In this document: positions 57,047 to 64,000 of the stretch, one piece after another | How positions within the stretch are numbered: the first letter of the stretch is position 1 | Layout: every line of letters begins with the position of its first letter | DNA from: Streptomyces harbinensis | GTDB taxonomy: Bacteria; Actinomycetota; Actinomycetes; Streptomycetales; Streptomycetaceae | DNA: 64,000 nt | Assembly: GCF_900116145.1 (NCBI RefSeq) | Contig: NZ_FPAB01000006.1 | Span: 124,001-188,000 of the forward strand | Direction of reading: 5' to 3' | Notes under the pieces: model-generated | What the model saw: the letters and a program-made list of their open reading frames with translations, nothing else | The model's database searches: none | What the model was told of the DNA's origin: nothing | Made by a program: the position numbers and the translations under genes

Positions 57047-58921
57047 TCAGCCGGCGCGCTGCCCCAGAATGCGGGCCACATGAACGCGCGAGGGGCAGCC
57101 GAGCTTGCGCATGACCTGCCGCAGATGGTTGACGACGGTCCATTCGGAGATCTCCAGTTCCCGGCTGATCTGACGGTTGGTGAGGCCCTTGGCGACCAGC
57201 AGGGCCACCTCGTGCTGGCGCGGGGTGAGTCCGGCGCCGGGCAGCACCGCGGGTACCGCCTCCGGTGGCGCCGGGGCCGGGGGCGGCGGTGGCCCGGGCA
57301 CGACCAGGGGCACCGGTACGGGTACGGCGACCGGTGCCGGTACGGCCAGGACCGGGGGCGCGAGTTCGGGACCGGGACCGGGCGCCGCCCGCCGGGCGTC
57401 CTGGAGGGCGGCGAGCACTTCTTCGGCCTGGTACGGCAGGCCCGCGTCGCCGCGCCCGCTGAGGGCGATGGCGCGGCGCAGGGCGTCGGCGGCCCGGTCC
57501 GGGTCGCCGGTGCGGGCGGCCAGCCGGGCCAGGGTGAGCAGCGCCGCGGTCGCCGGGCCGCGCGCGGGCGGGCCGCCGTGGGCGGCGGCGTGTCCGGCGC
57601 TCTCCTCCAGCTGTGCGGCGTACTCGGTGCCGCCCGGACCGTCCGGGCCCGCCATCACCAGCAGCAGCCGCAGCACGTCGGCGTACCGGCCGGCCGTGCG
57701 CAGGTGGCGGACGGCGGCCCGCAGGTCGGGCATCCGCTCGGCGATGGCGGCGGCCCGGTGGGTGTCGCGGTCGCCGGGGGTGAGGGGCGCGGCGCGGCCG
57801 ACGCGTTCGGCGAAGGCCAGGCAGATCCCGGCGTGCCGGGCGCGGGCGGTGGCCAGGGCCGCCGGGTCGCGTTCCAGCTCGCGCCGGTAGTGGCTGCGCG
57901 CCATGTGGGTCATGGCGAACGAGTAGCCGCCCAGGCCGTTGTCGACGCTGACGAGCAGCCCCTGGTGGACGAGGCGGCGCAGCCCGCCGGAGATCTCCTC
58001 GCGGCCGATGCCGCTCAACTGCCGTGCGGTGTCCAGGTCGATGCGGGACTCGCACACCGACAGCCGTTTCAGCAGGGTGATGTCCTCCTCGCGCTGGGCG
58101 CTCTCGCCCCAGCTGAGCGCGTGGCCGACGGAGCGGTGGCGGGCGGGCACGTCGCGCAGCCGGGCGCGGGCGGGGTACTCGCCGCGCCGCAGCCGGCCTT
58201 CGAGTTCGCCGGGGCTGAGCGGGCCGATGGCCTCGGCGGCGATCTCCAGGGCCAGCGGGATGCCGTCCAGGAGGGCGCAGACGCGGGTGACGGCGGCGCG
58301 TTCGGGGGCGCCGGTGATGCCGTGCCGGTAGTACGGACTGACCCGTTCGGTGAACAGCCGCTCCGCGTCGCCGTCCTCGCCGGTCGGCAACGGGCCGACG
58401 GGGATGAGGTGTTCGGCGTAGACGTCGAGCGGGGTGCGGCTGGCGCACACCACCACCGTCCAGGGTGCGGCGGCCAGCAGCCGCAGGACGCCGTCTGCGA
58501 CCGCGTCGACGACGGGGTCGCAGTTGTCGAGGAGGACGATCTGCCGGCCGTCCGCGTTGCGCGGCCCGGTGCCGGCGAGGGCCGCCAGGGTGGAGCCGAC
58601 CGCCGTGTCCGTGCCGGCGTCGGCGAGGTCGAGGGCGACCACGGCGCTGTCGCCCCGGGCGGCACGGGCGGTGACGGCGGCGCGGGCGAGCGCGCTCTTG
58701 CCGATGCCCGCCGGGCCGCAGAGGGTGACCAGCCGGGGCCCGGGGGCCGCCAGCAGATCACCGAGGCGGCCGAGTTCGGGGGCGCGGCCGATGAGCGGCG
58801 GCGCCGGGTGGGCCCATATGGAAGGTTCCTCGTCGTCGCGTCTGGCGGCCTCCTGGATGTCGGCCCCCGTGTATTCTCGGCGAATCCTGTTCGTCCGGCT
58901 TACTTCAGAGCGAATGCGCAT
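57047..58921 (-). CDS. LuxR-family transcriptional activator with AAA/NB-ARC-type ATPase domain
   Basis: About 624 residues. The ATPase domain holds Walker A LCGPAGIGKSALARAAV (about 68-84) and a Walker B-like IVLLDNCDPVVDA; the middle is helical and TPR-like, with a Pro/Val-rich hinge (PVAVPVPVPLVVP) before the C-terminal HTH: GLTPRQHEVALLVAKGLTNR then QISRELEISEWTVVNHLRQV. It resembles the small AfsR/LAL cluster activators, which use ATP for oligomerisation. I chose the ATG at 58921; an in-frame ATG at 58987 is the alternative. Coupled to the PPTase and divergent from the acyl-AMP ligase gene. Confidence 0.88.
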   Translation of the reverse strand: MRIRSEVSRTNRIRREYTGADIQEAARRDDEEPSIWAHPAPPLIGRAPELGRLGDLLAAPGPRLVTLCGPAGIGKSALARAAVTARAARGDSAVVALDLADAGTDTAVGSTLAALAGTGPRNADGRQIVLLDNCDPVVDAVADGVLRLLAAAPWTVVVCASRTPLDVYAEHLIPVGPLPTGEDGDAERLFTERVSPYYRHGITGAPERAAVTRVCALLDGIPLALEIAAEAIGPLSPGELEGRLRRGEYPARARLRDVPARHRSVGHALSWGESAQREEDITLLKRLSVCESRIDLDTARQLSGIGREEISGGLRRLVHQGLLVSVDNGLGGYSFAMTHMARSHYRRELERDPAALATARARHAGICLAFAERVGRAAPLTPGDRDTHRAAAIAERMPDLRAAVRHLRTAGRYADVLRLLLVMAGPDGPGGTEYAAQLEESAGHAAAHGGPPARGPATAALLTLARLAARTGDPDRAADALRRAIALSGRGDAGLPYQAEEVLAALQDARRAAPGPGPELAPPVLAVPAPVAVPVPVPLVVPGPPPPPAPAPPEAVPAVLPGAGLTPRQHEVALLVAKGLTNRQISRELEISEWTVVNHLRQVMRKLGCPSRVHVARILGQRAG

Positions 58922-59356
58922 GCGCGTCGCCCCCGTTCGCCAGCGTCTCTGCACACATTGTTCCCCGTGATGCGCTTTCGATTTCATCCCGCCGCATCCA
59001 GTTCACGGTTTTCGGCGAGATCAAACCGGTTGACAGATAAACTTGCTGGATGGTGCAGCCGGCCCGGCCGCGGCCGTCGGATAAGTGCCGCTCATCGAGG
59101 GTCCGGCAGCCTCATCCTGCCCCAAACCCGTCCCCTTCGCCAGTACTTGGGGGACATTGCTTCCGGCTACACATAACCCCCGGGAACCTTGCCCGTTCGG
59201 CGCCCCGGCGCTACTGACGAGCCCGGCGCCGACCGCGGCACCGGATTCCCCATACGGCTTCTCCACCATTCCGGGCGGCATTGCCCGGACACCGCGAAAA
59301 GACCCGTACCAATGGCCGTCTCCGTCCGATCGACAAGAAACAAGGGGGACATTTCG
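58922..59356. promoter_or_regulatory. Divergent control region, LuxR / acyl-AMP ligase
   Basis: 435 bp without a CDS I can support. A good -35 hexamer TTGACA (59030-59035) for rightward transcription overlaps the palindrome AACCGGTT (59024-59031), but no good -10 follows at 17-18 nt, which suggests activator dependence. GCGCATGCGC (58916-58925) is palindromic at the LuxR start. The 3' half leads to a GGGGGA ribosome site for the ligase. Confidence 0.4.
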
Positions 59357-61000
59357 ATGCGGTTGTGGAAGGCGCTCACCGACGGCTCGGCGCGCGGCAC
59401 CCTGCACGCCTGGGCCGGCGAGGGCTTCGAGCACACCCCGTGGCGCCGGGTCGCCGAGGACGCCCACGCCTGGGCCGCCGGGCTGCGCGCCGCCGGGGTG
59501 CGGCCCGGCACCACGGTGGCCGCCGTCGCCACCAACAGCCCGGCCACCGTGCGCGGACTGCTCGCGATCTGGCTGGCCGGCGGCGTACCGGCCTCGCTGC
59601 CGCTGCCCACCCGGGGCCAGAGCCCGCGCGAGTACGGCCAGGTGCTCACCGCGCTGACCGAACGGCTCGACCCGGTGCTGCTGCTGGCCGACGACGCGAT
59701 CCTCTCGCTCGTCCCGCCCGCCCTCACCCGGTCGCTGCCCACCGGCACCTGGCACCTGCCCGACACCGGGCGGCGCCTGGACCCGTGCCCGCCGGGCCCC
59801 GACGACCTCGCCTTCATCCAGTACTCCTCCGGCTCCACCAGCACCCCCAAGGGCTCGGCGCTCACCACCCGCGCCATCGAGGCGCAGCTGGACCTGCTGC
59901 GGCATCTGACCGGCGGCCGGCCGGGACGGGACACCGGAGTCTCCTGGCTGCCGCTCTCCCACGACATGGGCATGTTCGGCTGCCTGCTCTACTGCTGGGC
60001 CCACGACTTCGACTTCGTGCTCTCCACCCCCGAGCGCTTCGCGATGGCCCCGCGCAGCTGGTTCCGGGACCTGGCCGAGTACGGGGCCACGCTGACGGCC
60101 GGCACCTCCACCGCCGTCCACCTCGCCGCCCGCGCCCAGGGCCGGGGCGCGCTGCGCGGCGGCCTGGCGCGGCTGCGGACGGCGGTGATCGGCGCGGAGC
60201 GCGTCGACTGGGGCAACCTGGCGGCGGCCCAGGAGCGGTTCGGCCCGCACGGCCTGTCCCGCACCGCGTTCCAGCCCGCCTACGGCATGGCGGAAGCGAC
60301 CCTGGCGGTGGCCGGCAAGCCCTGGCAACAGGAGCCGCTGGCCCGGGACTTCGACGGGGAAGCACTCGGCGCGGGCCTGGTGCGGGAGGTCGGCGCCGAC
60401 CATCCGCGCGCCACCCGGCTGGTGTCCTGCGGCCGGGCGCTGCCGGGCGTCGAGCTGGCCACCGGCGGGACGGCGGCGGACGGAACCCTCGGCGAGATCA
60501 CCGTCGGCTCGCCCTCGCTGGCCACCGGCTACTACGCCGACCCGGACCGTACCGCGGCCCGCTTCCCCGGCGGCGACCGGCTGCGCACCGGCGACCTCGG
60601 CTTCCGGCACGGGGGCGAACTGTACGTCGTGGGCCGCGAGGACGACATGCTCTCGGTCGGCGGCCGGAAGGTGTACGCGGGCGAGATCGAGTCGGCGATC
60701 GAGGGGCACACCCAGGTCCGCAAGGGCTGTGTGGCGGTGGTGGACGCCGGGACCGGCGGACTGCCCCGGCTGGTGCTGCTGCTCGAACCCCAGGGCAGGC
60801 CGCGGGACTTCGTGCCGATCGCCGACCTGGCCGCCTCGGTGGCGCTGGAGAAGTCCGGGGTGGCCCTGGCCGAATGCCTCTTCCTGCCGCGTGGGACCCT
60901 GCCACGAACGCCCAGCGGCAAGATCCAGCGTTTCCGCTGCCGGACACTGCTCGACAGCGGGCGTTTCGACCCGCTCGCCCGGGTAACATTCGCCGACTGA
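59357..61000 (+). CDS. Fatty acyl-AMP ligase (FAAL-like adenylating enzyme)
   Basis: 547 residues. ANL superfamily motifs: FIQYSSGSTSTPKGSALTTR (A3 phosphate loop, about 155-175), SWLPLSHDMGMFGCLLY, AYGMAEATLAVAGKP, LRTGDLGFRHGGELYVVGRE and PSGKIQRFRCR (A10 Lys). SWLPxSHDMG and YGMAEATL are typical of FAALs, which load fatty acids as acyl-adenylates onto ACPs rather than CoA. It most likely feeds the cluster ACP. Start ATG 59357 has GGGGGA 7 nt upstream. The FabH gene follows 20 nt later. Confidence 0.9.
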   Translation: MRLWKALTDGSARGTLHAWAGEGFEHTPWRRVAEDAHAWAAGLRAAGVRPGTTVAAVATNSPATVRGLLAIWLAGGVPASLPLPTRGQSPREYGQVLTALTERLDPVLLLADDAILSLVPPALTRSLPTGTWHLPDTGRRLDPCPPGPDDLAFIQYSSGSTSTPKGSALTTRAIEAQLDLLRHLTGGRPGRDTGVSWLPLSHDMGMFGCLLYCWAHDFDFVLSTPERFAMAPRSWFRDLAEYGATLTAGTSTAVHLAARAQGRGALRGGLARLRTAVIGAERVDWGNLAAAQERFGPHGLSRTAFQPAYGMAEATLAVAGKPWQQEPLARDFDGEALGAGLVREVGADHPRATRLVSCGRALPGVELATGGTAADGTLGEITVGSPSLATGYYADPDRTAARFPGGDRLRTGDLGFRHGGELYVVGREDDMLSVGGRKVYAGEIESAIEGHTQVRKGCVAVVDAGTGGLPRLVLLLEPQGRPRDFVPIADLAASVALEKSGVALAECLFLPRGTLPRTPSGKIQRFRCRTLLDSGRFDPLARVTFAD

Positions 61001-61020
61001 GGATGAGAAAGGCCAGCACG

Positions 61021-62037
61021 ATGAAGCCTCGGATCACCCCCTCCGGCCGGCATGCCACCGGCGGCGCCCCGCACGCCCGGATCTCCGGCGTGGGTGGCTA
61101 CCGTCCGCACCGGCTGGTCGGCAACGCGGAGGTGTGCGAACGCATCGACTCCTCCGACGCGTGGATCCGCGAGCGCACCGGGATCGTCACCCGGGGCTGG
61201 GCAGGACCGGAGGAGACCCTGACCGAGATGGGCTCGGCCGCCGCAGGCAAGGCACTGGCGGCGGCGGGGATCACGGCGGACGCGCTGGACTGCGTCATCG
61301 TGGCCACCTTCACCCATCTGTGGCAGACCCCGGCCGCCGCCACCGCGATCGCCCACCGGCTCGGCGCGCACGGCGCGGCGGCCTTCGATCTGTCGGCGGG
61401 CTGCGCGGGGTTCGTCCACGCGCTGTCGCTGGCGGCCGACACGGTACGCGCCCGGGGCGGCCACGTCCTGGTCATCGGCGCCGAGCGGATGACGGACCTG
61501 CTGGACGTGGAGGACCGCGCCACCGCGATGATCTTCGGTGACGGCGCGGGCGCGGTGGTGGTCAGCCCGTCCGCCACGCAGGCGATCGGCCCGGTGGTGT
61601 GGGGCGCGGACGGCGGCCAGTGGGACGCGGTGACCCAGACCGCGCCGTGGGACGCGCTGCGCACCGACCCGGGGCTGCGCTGGCCGGCCCTGACGCAGAA
61701 GGGGCCGCAGGTCTTCCGGTGGGCGGTGTACGAGGTGTCGAAGGTGGCGCAGGAGGCGGTGACGGCCGCCGGGCTGACGCCGCGTGATCTGGACGCGTTC
61801 ATCCCGCACCAGGCGAACGTCCGCATCATCGACGGGATGGCCAAGCGCCTCGGGCTCACCGGTGACACGGTGATCGCGCGCGACATCGTCACCACCGGCA
61901 ACACCTCGGGCGCGTCCGTCCCGCTGGCGATGGAGGCGGTGATGGCCACCGAGGACGTCGGCAGCGGTGATCTGGCCCTGCTGGTGGGCTTCGGCGCCGG
62001 CCTCTCGTACGCGGCCACGGTGGTCGCGCTGCCCTGA
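61021..62037 (+). CDS. 3-oxoacyl-ACP synthase III (FabH-type), canonical active site
   Basis: 338 residues. The full KASIII triad is present: Cys128 in DLSAGCAGFVHALSLA, His263 in FIPHQANVRIIDGMAKRL, and Asn294 in GNTSGASVPLAM. Typical N-terminal VGGYRPHRLVGNAEV and RTGIVTR, then VVATFTHLWQTPA. It condenses an acyl-CoA starter with malonyl-ACP, or elongates the cluster ACP-bound chain. Start is ATG at 61021, with AAAGG upstream; ATG at 61003 is an alternative. The cluster thus has one active and one altered KASIII. Followed by a 12-bp hairpin. Confidence 0.93.
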   Translation: MKPRITPSGRHATGGAPHARISGVGGYRPHRLVGNAEVCERIDSSDAWIRERTGIVTRGWAGPEETLTEMGSAAAGKALAAAGITADALDCVIVATFTHLWQTPAAATAIAHRLGAHGAAAFDLSAGCAGFVHALSLAADTVRARGGHVLVIGAERMTDLLDVEDRATAMIFGDGAGAVVVSPSATQAIGPVVWGADGGQWDAVTQTAPWDALRTDPGLRWPALTQKGPQVFRWAVYEVSKVAQEAVTAAGLTPRDLDAFIPHQANVRIIDGMAKRLGLTGDTVIARDIVTTGNTSGASVPLAMEAVMATEDVGSGDLALLVGFGAGLSYAATVVALP

Positions 62038-62077
62038 GCCGCCGACGCGACCCGCCCGACCTGCCCGGGACGCACCA

Positions 62078-62108
62078 CGGCCGCGCCCCCGGGTGAGGGG
62101 CGCGGCCG
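62078..62108. terminator. Hairpin between FabH and dicarboxylate symporter genes
   Basis: CGGCCGCGCCCC (62078-62089) and GGGGCGCGGCCG (62097-62108), a perfect 12-bp stem over a 7-nt loop, between convergent genes. Marks the right edge of the presumptive biosynthetic cluster. Confidence 0.7.
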
Positions 62109-62128
62109 GGCAAGAGGGGGCGTACGGC

Positions 62129-63520
62129 TCAGACCTTGGCGGGGGCCCGCTCCAGCGGTGCGGTCTCCTCCGGCGGGGGCGGCGGCGCGCCGTGGCCGTC
62201 GTCCACCAGCGTCGCCTCGTCGAACGGGCGCTGCCCGGAAAGGACCTCGCGCATCCGCTCCTTGTCGACCTCCTTGGTCCAGGTGCCGATGATCACGGTG
62301 GCGACGGCGTTGCCCGCGAAGTTGGTCAGGGCGCGGGCCTCGCTCATGAACCGGTCGATGCCGATGATCAGGCCGACGCCGTCCAGGAGTTCGGGGCGGT
62401 GCGAGGAGAGTCCGGAGGCGAGGATCGCGATGCCGGAGCCGGAGACCCCGGCCGCGCCCTTGGAGGCGATGATCATGAAGAGCAGCAGGGAGAGCTGTTC
62501 GCCCAGGGCCAGCGGGGTGCCCATCGCCTCGGCGATGAACAGCGCGGCCATGGTGAGGTAGATGGCGGTGCCGTCCAGGTTGAAGGAGTAGCCGGTGGGC
62601 ACCGTGATGCCGACGACCGGCTTGCTGACGCCGGCGTGCTCCATCTTCGCGATCAGCCGCGGCAGCGCGGTCTCGGAGGAGGAGGTGGAGACGATCAGCA
62701 GGAACTCGCGGCCCAGGTACTTCAGCAGCGCGAAGATGTTGACGCCGGTGGTGAGCTTCAGCAGGACGCCGAGGACCACGACGATGAACAGCACACAGGT
62801 GACGTAGAAGCCGATCATGATGACGGCCAGCGACTTGAGCGCGTCCACGCCCGTCTCGCCGACCACCCCGGCGATCGCGCCGAACGCGCCGATCGGGGCG
62901 GTCCACATGACCATGCCCAGCACCCGGAAGACGACCTTCTGGAGGTGGCCGATGCCGCGCAGCACCGGTTCGCCGGCCTTGCCCATGGCCTGGAGCGCGA
63001 AGCCGACCAGCAGCGCGACCAGCAGCGTCTGGAGGACTTCGCCGGCGGTGAAGGCGGAGACCAGGGTCTCGGGGATCATGCCCAGCAGGAAGTCGACCGT
63101 GGACTCGCCGGCCTTCTCGGCGGCCTCGGCGCCGGCGTTGGTGTCCACCTCGGCGAGGTTCAGCCCGTGGCCCGGCTCCAGGAAGTTGCCCACCAGCAGG
63201 CCGATGCCGAGGGCGAACGTCGACATCACCATGAAGTAGCCGAGGGCGAGCCCGCCGACCGCGCCGACCTTGGCGGCCTTCCGGACCGAACCGATCCCGA
63301 GCACGATGGTGCAGAAGATGATCGGCGAGATCATCATCTTGATCAGGGCGATGAACCCCTGGCCCAGCGGCTTCAGCTCCACCCCCACCCCGGGCGCCGC
63401 CAGTCCGATGGTGATGCCCGCGGCCACCGCGATGATGACGGCGATGTAGAGCCAGTGCGTACGGTCGCGGCGTTTCACGCGGGGGGCGGTGGGCGCCCCG
63501 GGCGGGCTGGATGCGGCCAC
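62129..63520 (-). CDS. dctA: DctA-family cation:dicarboxylate symporter
   Basis: 463 residues, eight-helix DAACS transporter. Diagnostic motifs: LIKMMISPIIFCTIVLGI, STSSSETALPRLIAKME (the serine-rich re-entrant loop), SFNLDGTAIYLTMAALF and RFMSEARALTNFAGNAVA. Imports C4-dicarboxylates (succinate, fumarate, malate) with protons or sodium. The C-terminus is Pro/Glu-rich. Start GTG 63520, behind GAGGAG; an in-frame ATG at 63619 would add an unlikely 33-residue leader. Separated from the cluster by a terminator, so probably unrelated to it. Confidence 0.94.
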   Translation of the reverse strand: MAASSPPGAPTAPRVKRRDRTHWLYIAVIIAVAAGITIGLAAPGVGVELKPLGQGFIALIKMMISPIIFCTIVLGIGSVRKAAKVGAVGGLALGYFMVMSTFALGIGLLVGNFLEPGHGLNLAEVDTNAGAEAAEKAGESTVDFLLGMIPETLVSAFTAGEVLQTLLVALLVGFALQAMGKAGEPVLRGIGHLQKVVFRVLGMVMWTAPIGAFGAIAGVVGETGVDALKSLAVIMIGFYVTCVLFIVVVLGVLLKLTTGVNIFALLKYLGREFLLIVSTSSSETALPRLIAKMEHAGVSKPVVGITVPTGYSFNLDGTAIYLTMAALFIAEAMGTPLALGEQLSLLLFMIIASKGAAGVSGSGIAILASGLSSHRPELLDGVGLIIGIDRFMSEARALTNFAGNAVATVIIGTWTKEVDKERMREVLSGQRPFDEATLVDDGHGAPPPPPEETAPLERAPAKV

Positions 63521-63672
63521 GGTGGTCTCCTCGTCCTTGTGGAGTCTTGCGGCCCGGGGGCCGGATTGCACGTGACGCAATATCCACCAGGGGGTGACCG
63601 AGGTCTCGGTTACGGTCATTACGTTCGCGAGGATTTTCGTACGGCTGTCATCCGGGCGTCACCCGGCCGACA

Positions 63673-64000
63673 TCACCACACCAGCAGTACGGGGCACGGC
63701 GCGTGGTCCACCACGAACCGGGTGGGTGGCGCCAGCGTGTGCGGCCCCGGCCGGGACCGGTCCCCGTCCCGGGCGCAGACCAGCACGTTCTCGCTGTCCG
63801 GCCCGGACAGCGCCGCCAGCACCTCGTCCTCGGTGCGGCCGGTCCGCGCCAGCCGCCGCACCGGCCCGCCCAACCGCTGCGCCGCCCGCTCCAGCAGCGC
63901 GGCGGCGGCCTCGGCCGCCTCCCGCTCCAGCCGCCGGGCCGGGTCCTCGCCGGGGCGGTGGCCGCGCCCCAGCAGCCCGGCGAACGCGCCGTGCGCCGCC
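63673..64000 (-). CDS. Universal stress protein family, C-terminal part (cut by window edge)
   Basis: The reading frame stays open to the right-hand end of the window, so the gene is 5'-truncated and only the last 108 residues are seen. It has a helical segment (RLEREAAEAAAALLERAAQR), then DSENVLVCARDGDRSRPGP and the UspA-type C-terminal FVVDHAPCPVLLVW. The ATP-binding G-x2-G-x9-G(S/T) motif is not clearly present; GPHTLAPPTRFVV occupies its place, which suggests a non-ATP-binding variant. Confidence 0.75.
   Translation of the reverse strand, partial: AAHGAFAGLLGRGHRPGEDPARRLEREAAEAAAALLERAAQRLGGPVRRLARTGRTEDEVLAALSGPDSENVLVCARDGDRSRPGPHTLAPPTRFVVDHAPCPVLLVW

Noticed and set aside
59149-59353. 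Exact direct repeat GGGGGACATT at 59149 and 59344
   Set aside because: The second copy is the ribosome site of the acyl-AMP ligase; the first precedes no supported gene, so chance in G-rich DNA is likely.
62129-63520. Dicarboxylate symporter as a member of the biosynthetic cluster
   Set aside because: A strong terminator and opposite orientation separate it, and its function is general nutrient uptake.

Overview
The window is about 73% GC and has strong third-position GC bias. It carries EttA, a paired dynamin operon, DUF397/XRE regulator modules, a sortase-type LAETG surface protein, an HxlR regulator and a gene with a rare TTA leucine codon. This points to a Streptomyces chromosome or a very close streptomycete relative. 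I saw no insertion sequence, prophage or CRISPR array; the only RNA gene recognised is a tRNA-Arg(TCT).

Layout. 1-6.8 kb: housekeeping and accessory genes (NmrA-like reductase, two small proteins, HNH endonuclease, MscS channel, quinone oxidoreductase, two convergent GNATs, secreted GH5 cellulase). 7.05-20.97 kb: nine co-directional genes with start/stop overlaps. They encode a GlnX-like membrane protein, a GlnH-like amino-acid-binding protein, a helical protein, a PknG-type kinase, a very long PP2C phosphatase, a VWA protein, an FHA protein, and an ABC ATPase and permease. 21-25.2 kb: truncated haemoglobin, XRE/DUF5753 regulator, unknown protein, thioesterase, EttA. 25.4-32 kb: thioester/LAETG cell-wall protein, DUF1684 protein and the dynB-dynA pair. 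32.3-36 kb: tRNA-Arg, P1B-4 metal ATPase, RDD protein, small membrane protein. 36.2-42.7 kb: hydrolase/HxlR pair, an XRE + two DUF397 + HATPase module, LysR, two acetyltransferases.

42.8-62.0 kb looks like a compact biosynthetic gene cluster with no PKS or NRPS megaenzyme. A leftward operon runs ACP, CFA-type methyltransferase, FAD amine-oxidase-like enzyme, thioester-reductase-like SDR, SDR, desaturase, HisC-like aminotransferase, acyl-CoA dehydrogenase, a DUF6875-like protein and a hemerythrin. A rightward group holds a TPP enzyme, an SRPBCC protein and a KASIII-like enzyme whose catalytic His is Asn. Then come a LuxR-type ATPase regulator with a phosphopantetheinyl transferase, and a fatty acyl-AMP ligase with a canonical FabH. 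My inference is an ACP-bound fatty chain that is desaturated, reduced, aminated and probably extended by TPP carbon-carbon chemistry. The product is unknown. The window ends with a dicarboxylate symporter and a truncated universal stress protein gene.

The two regions most worth attention are the PknG signalling operon, which joins the mycobacterial GlnH-GlnX-PknG sensor logic to a kinase/PP2C/VWA triad plus FHA and ABC parts, and the small fatty-acid-type cluster.
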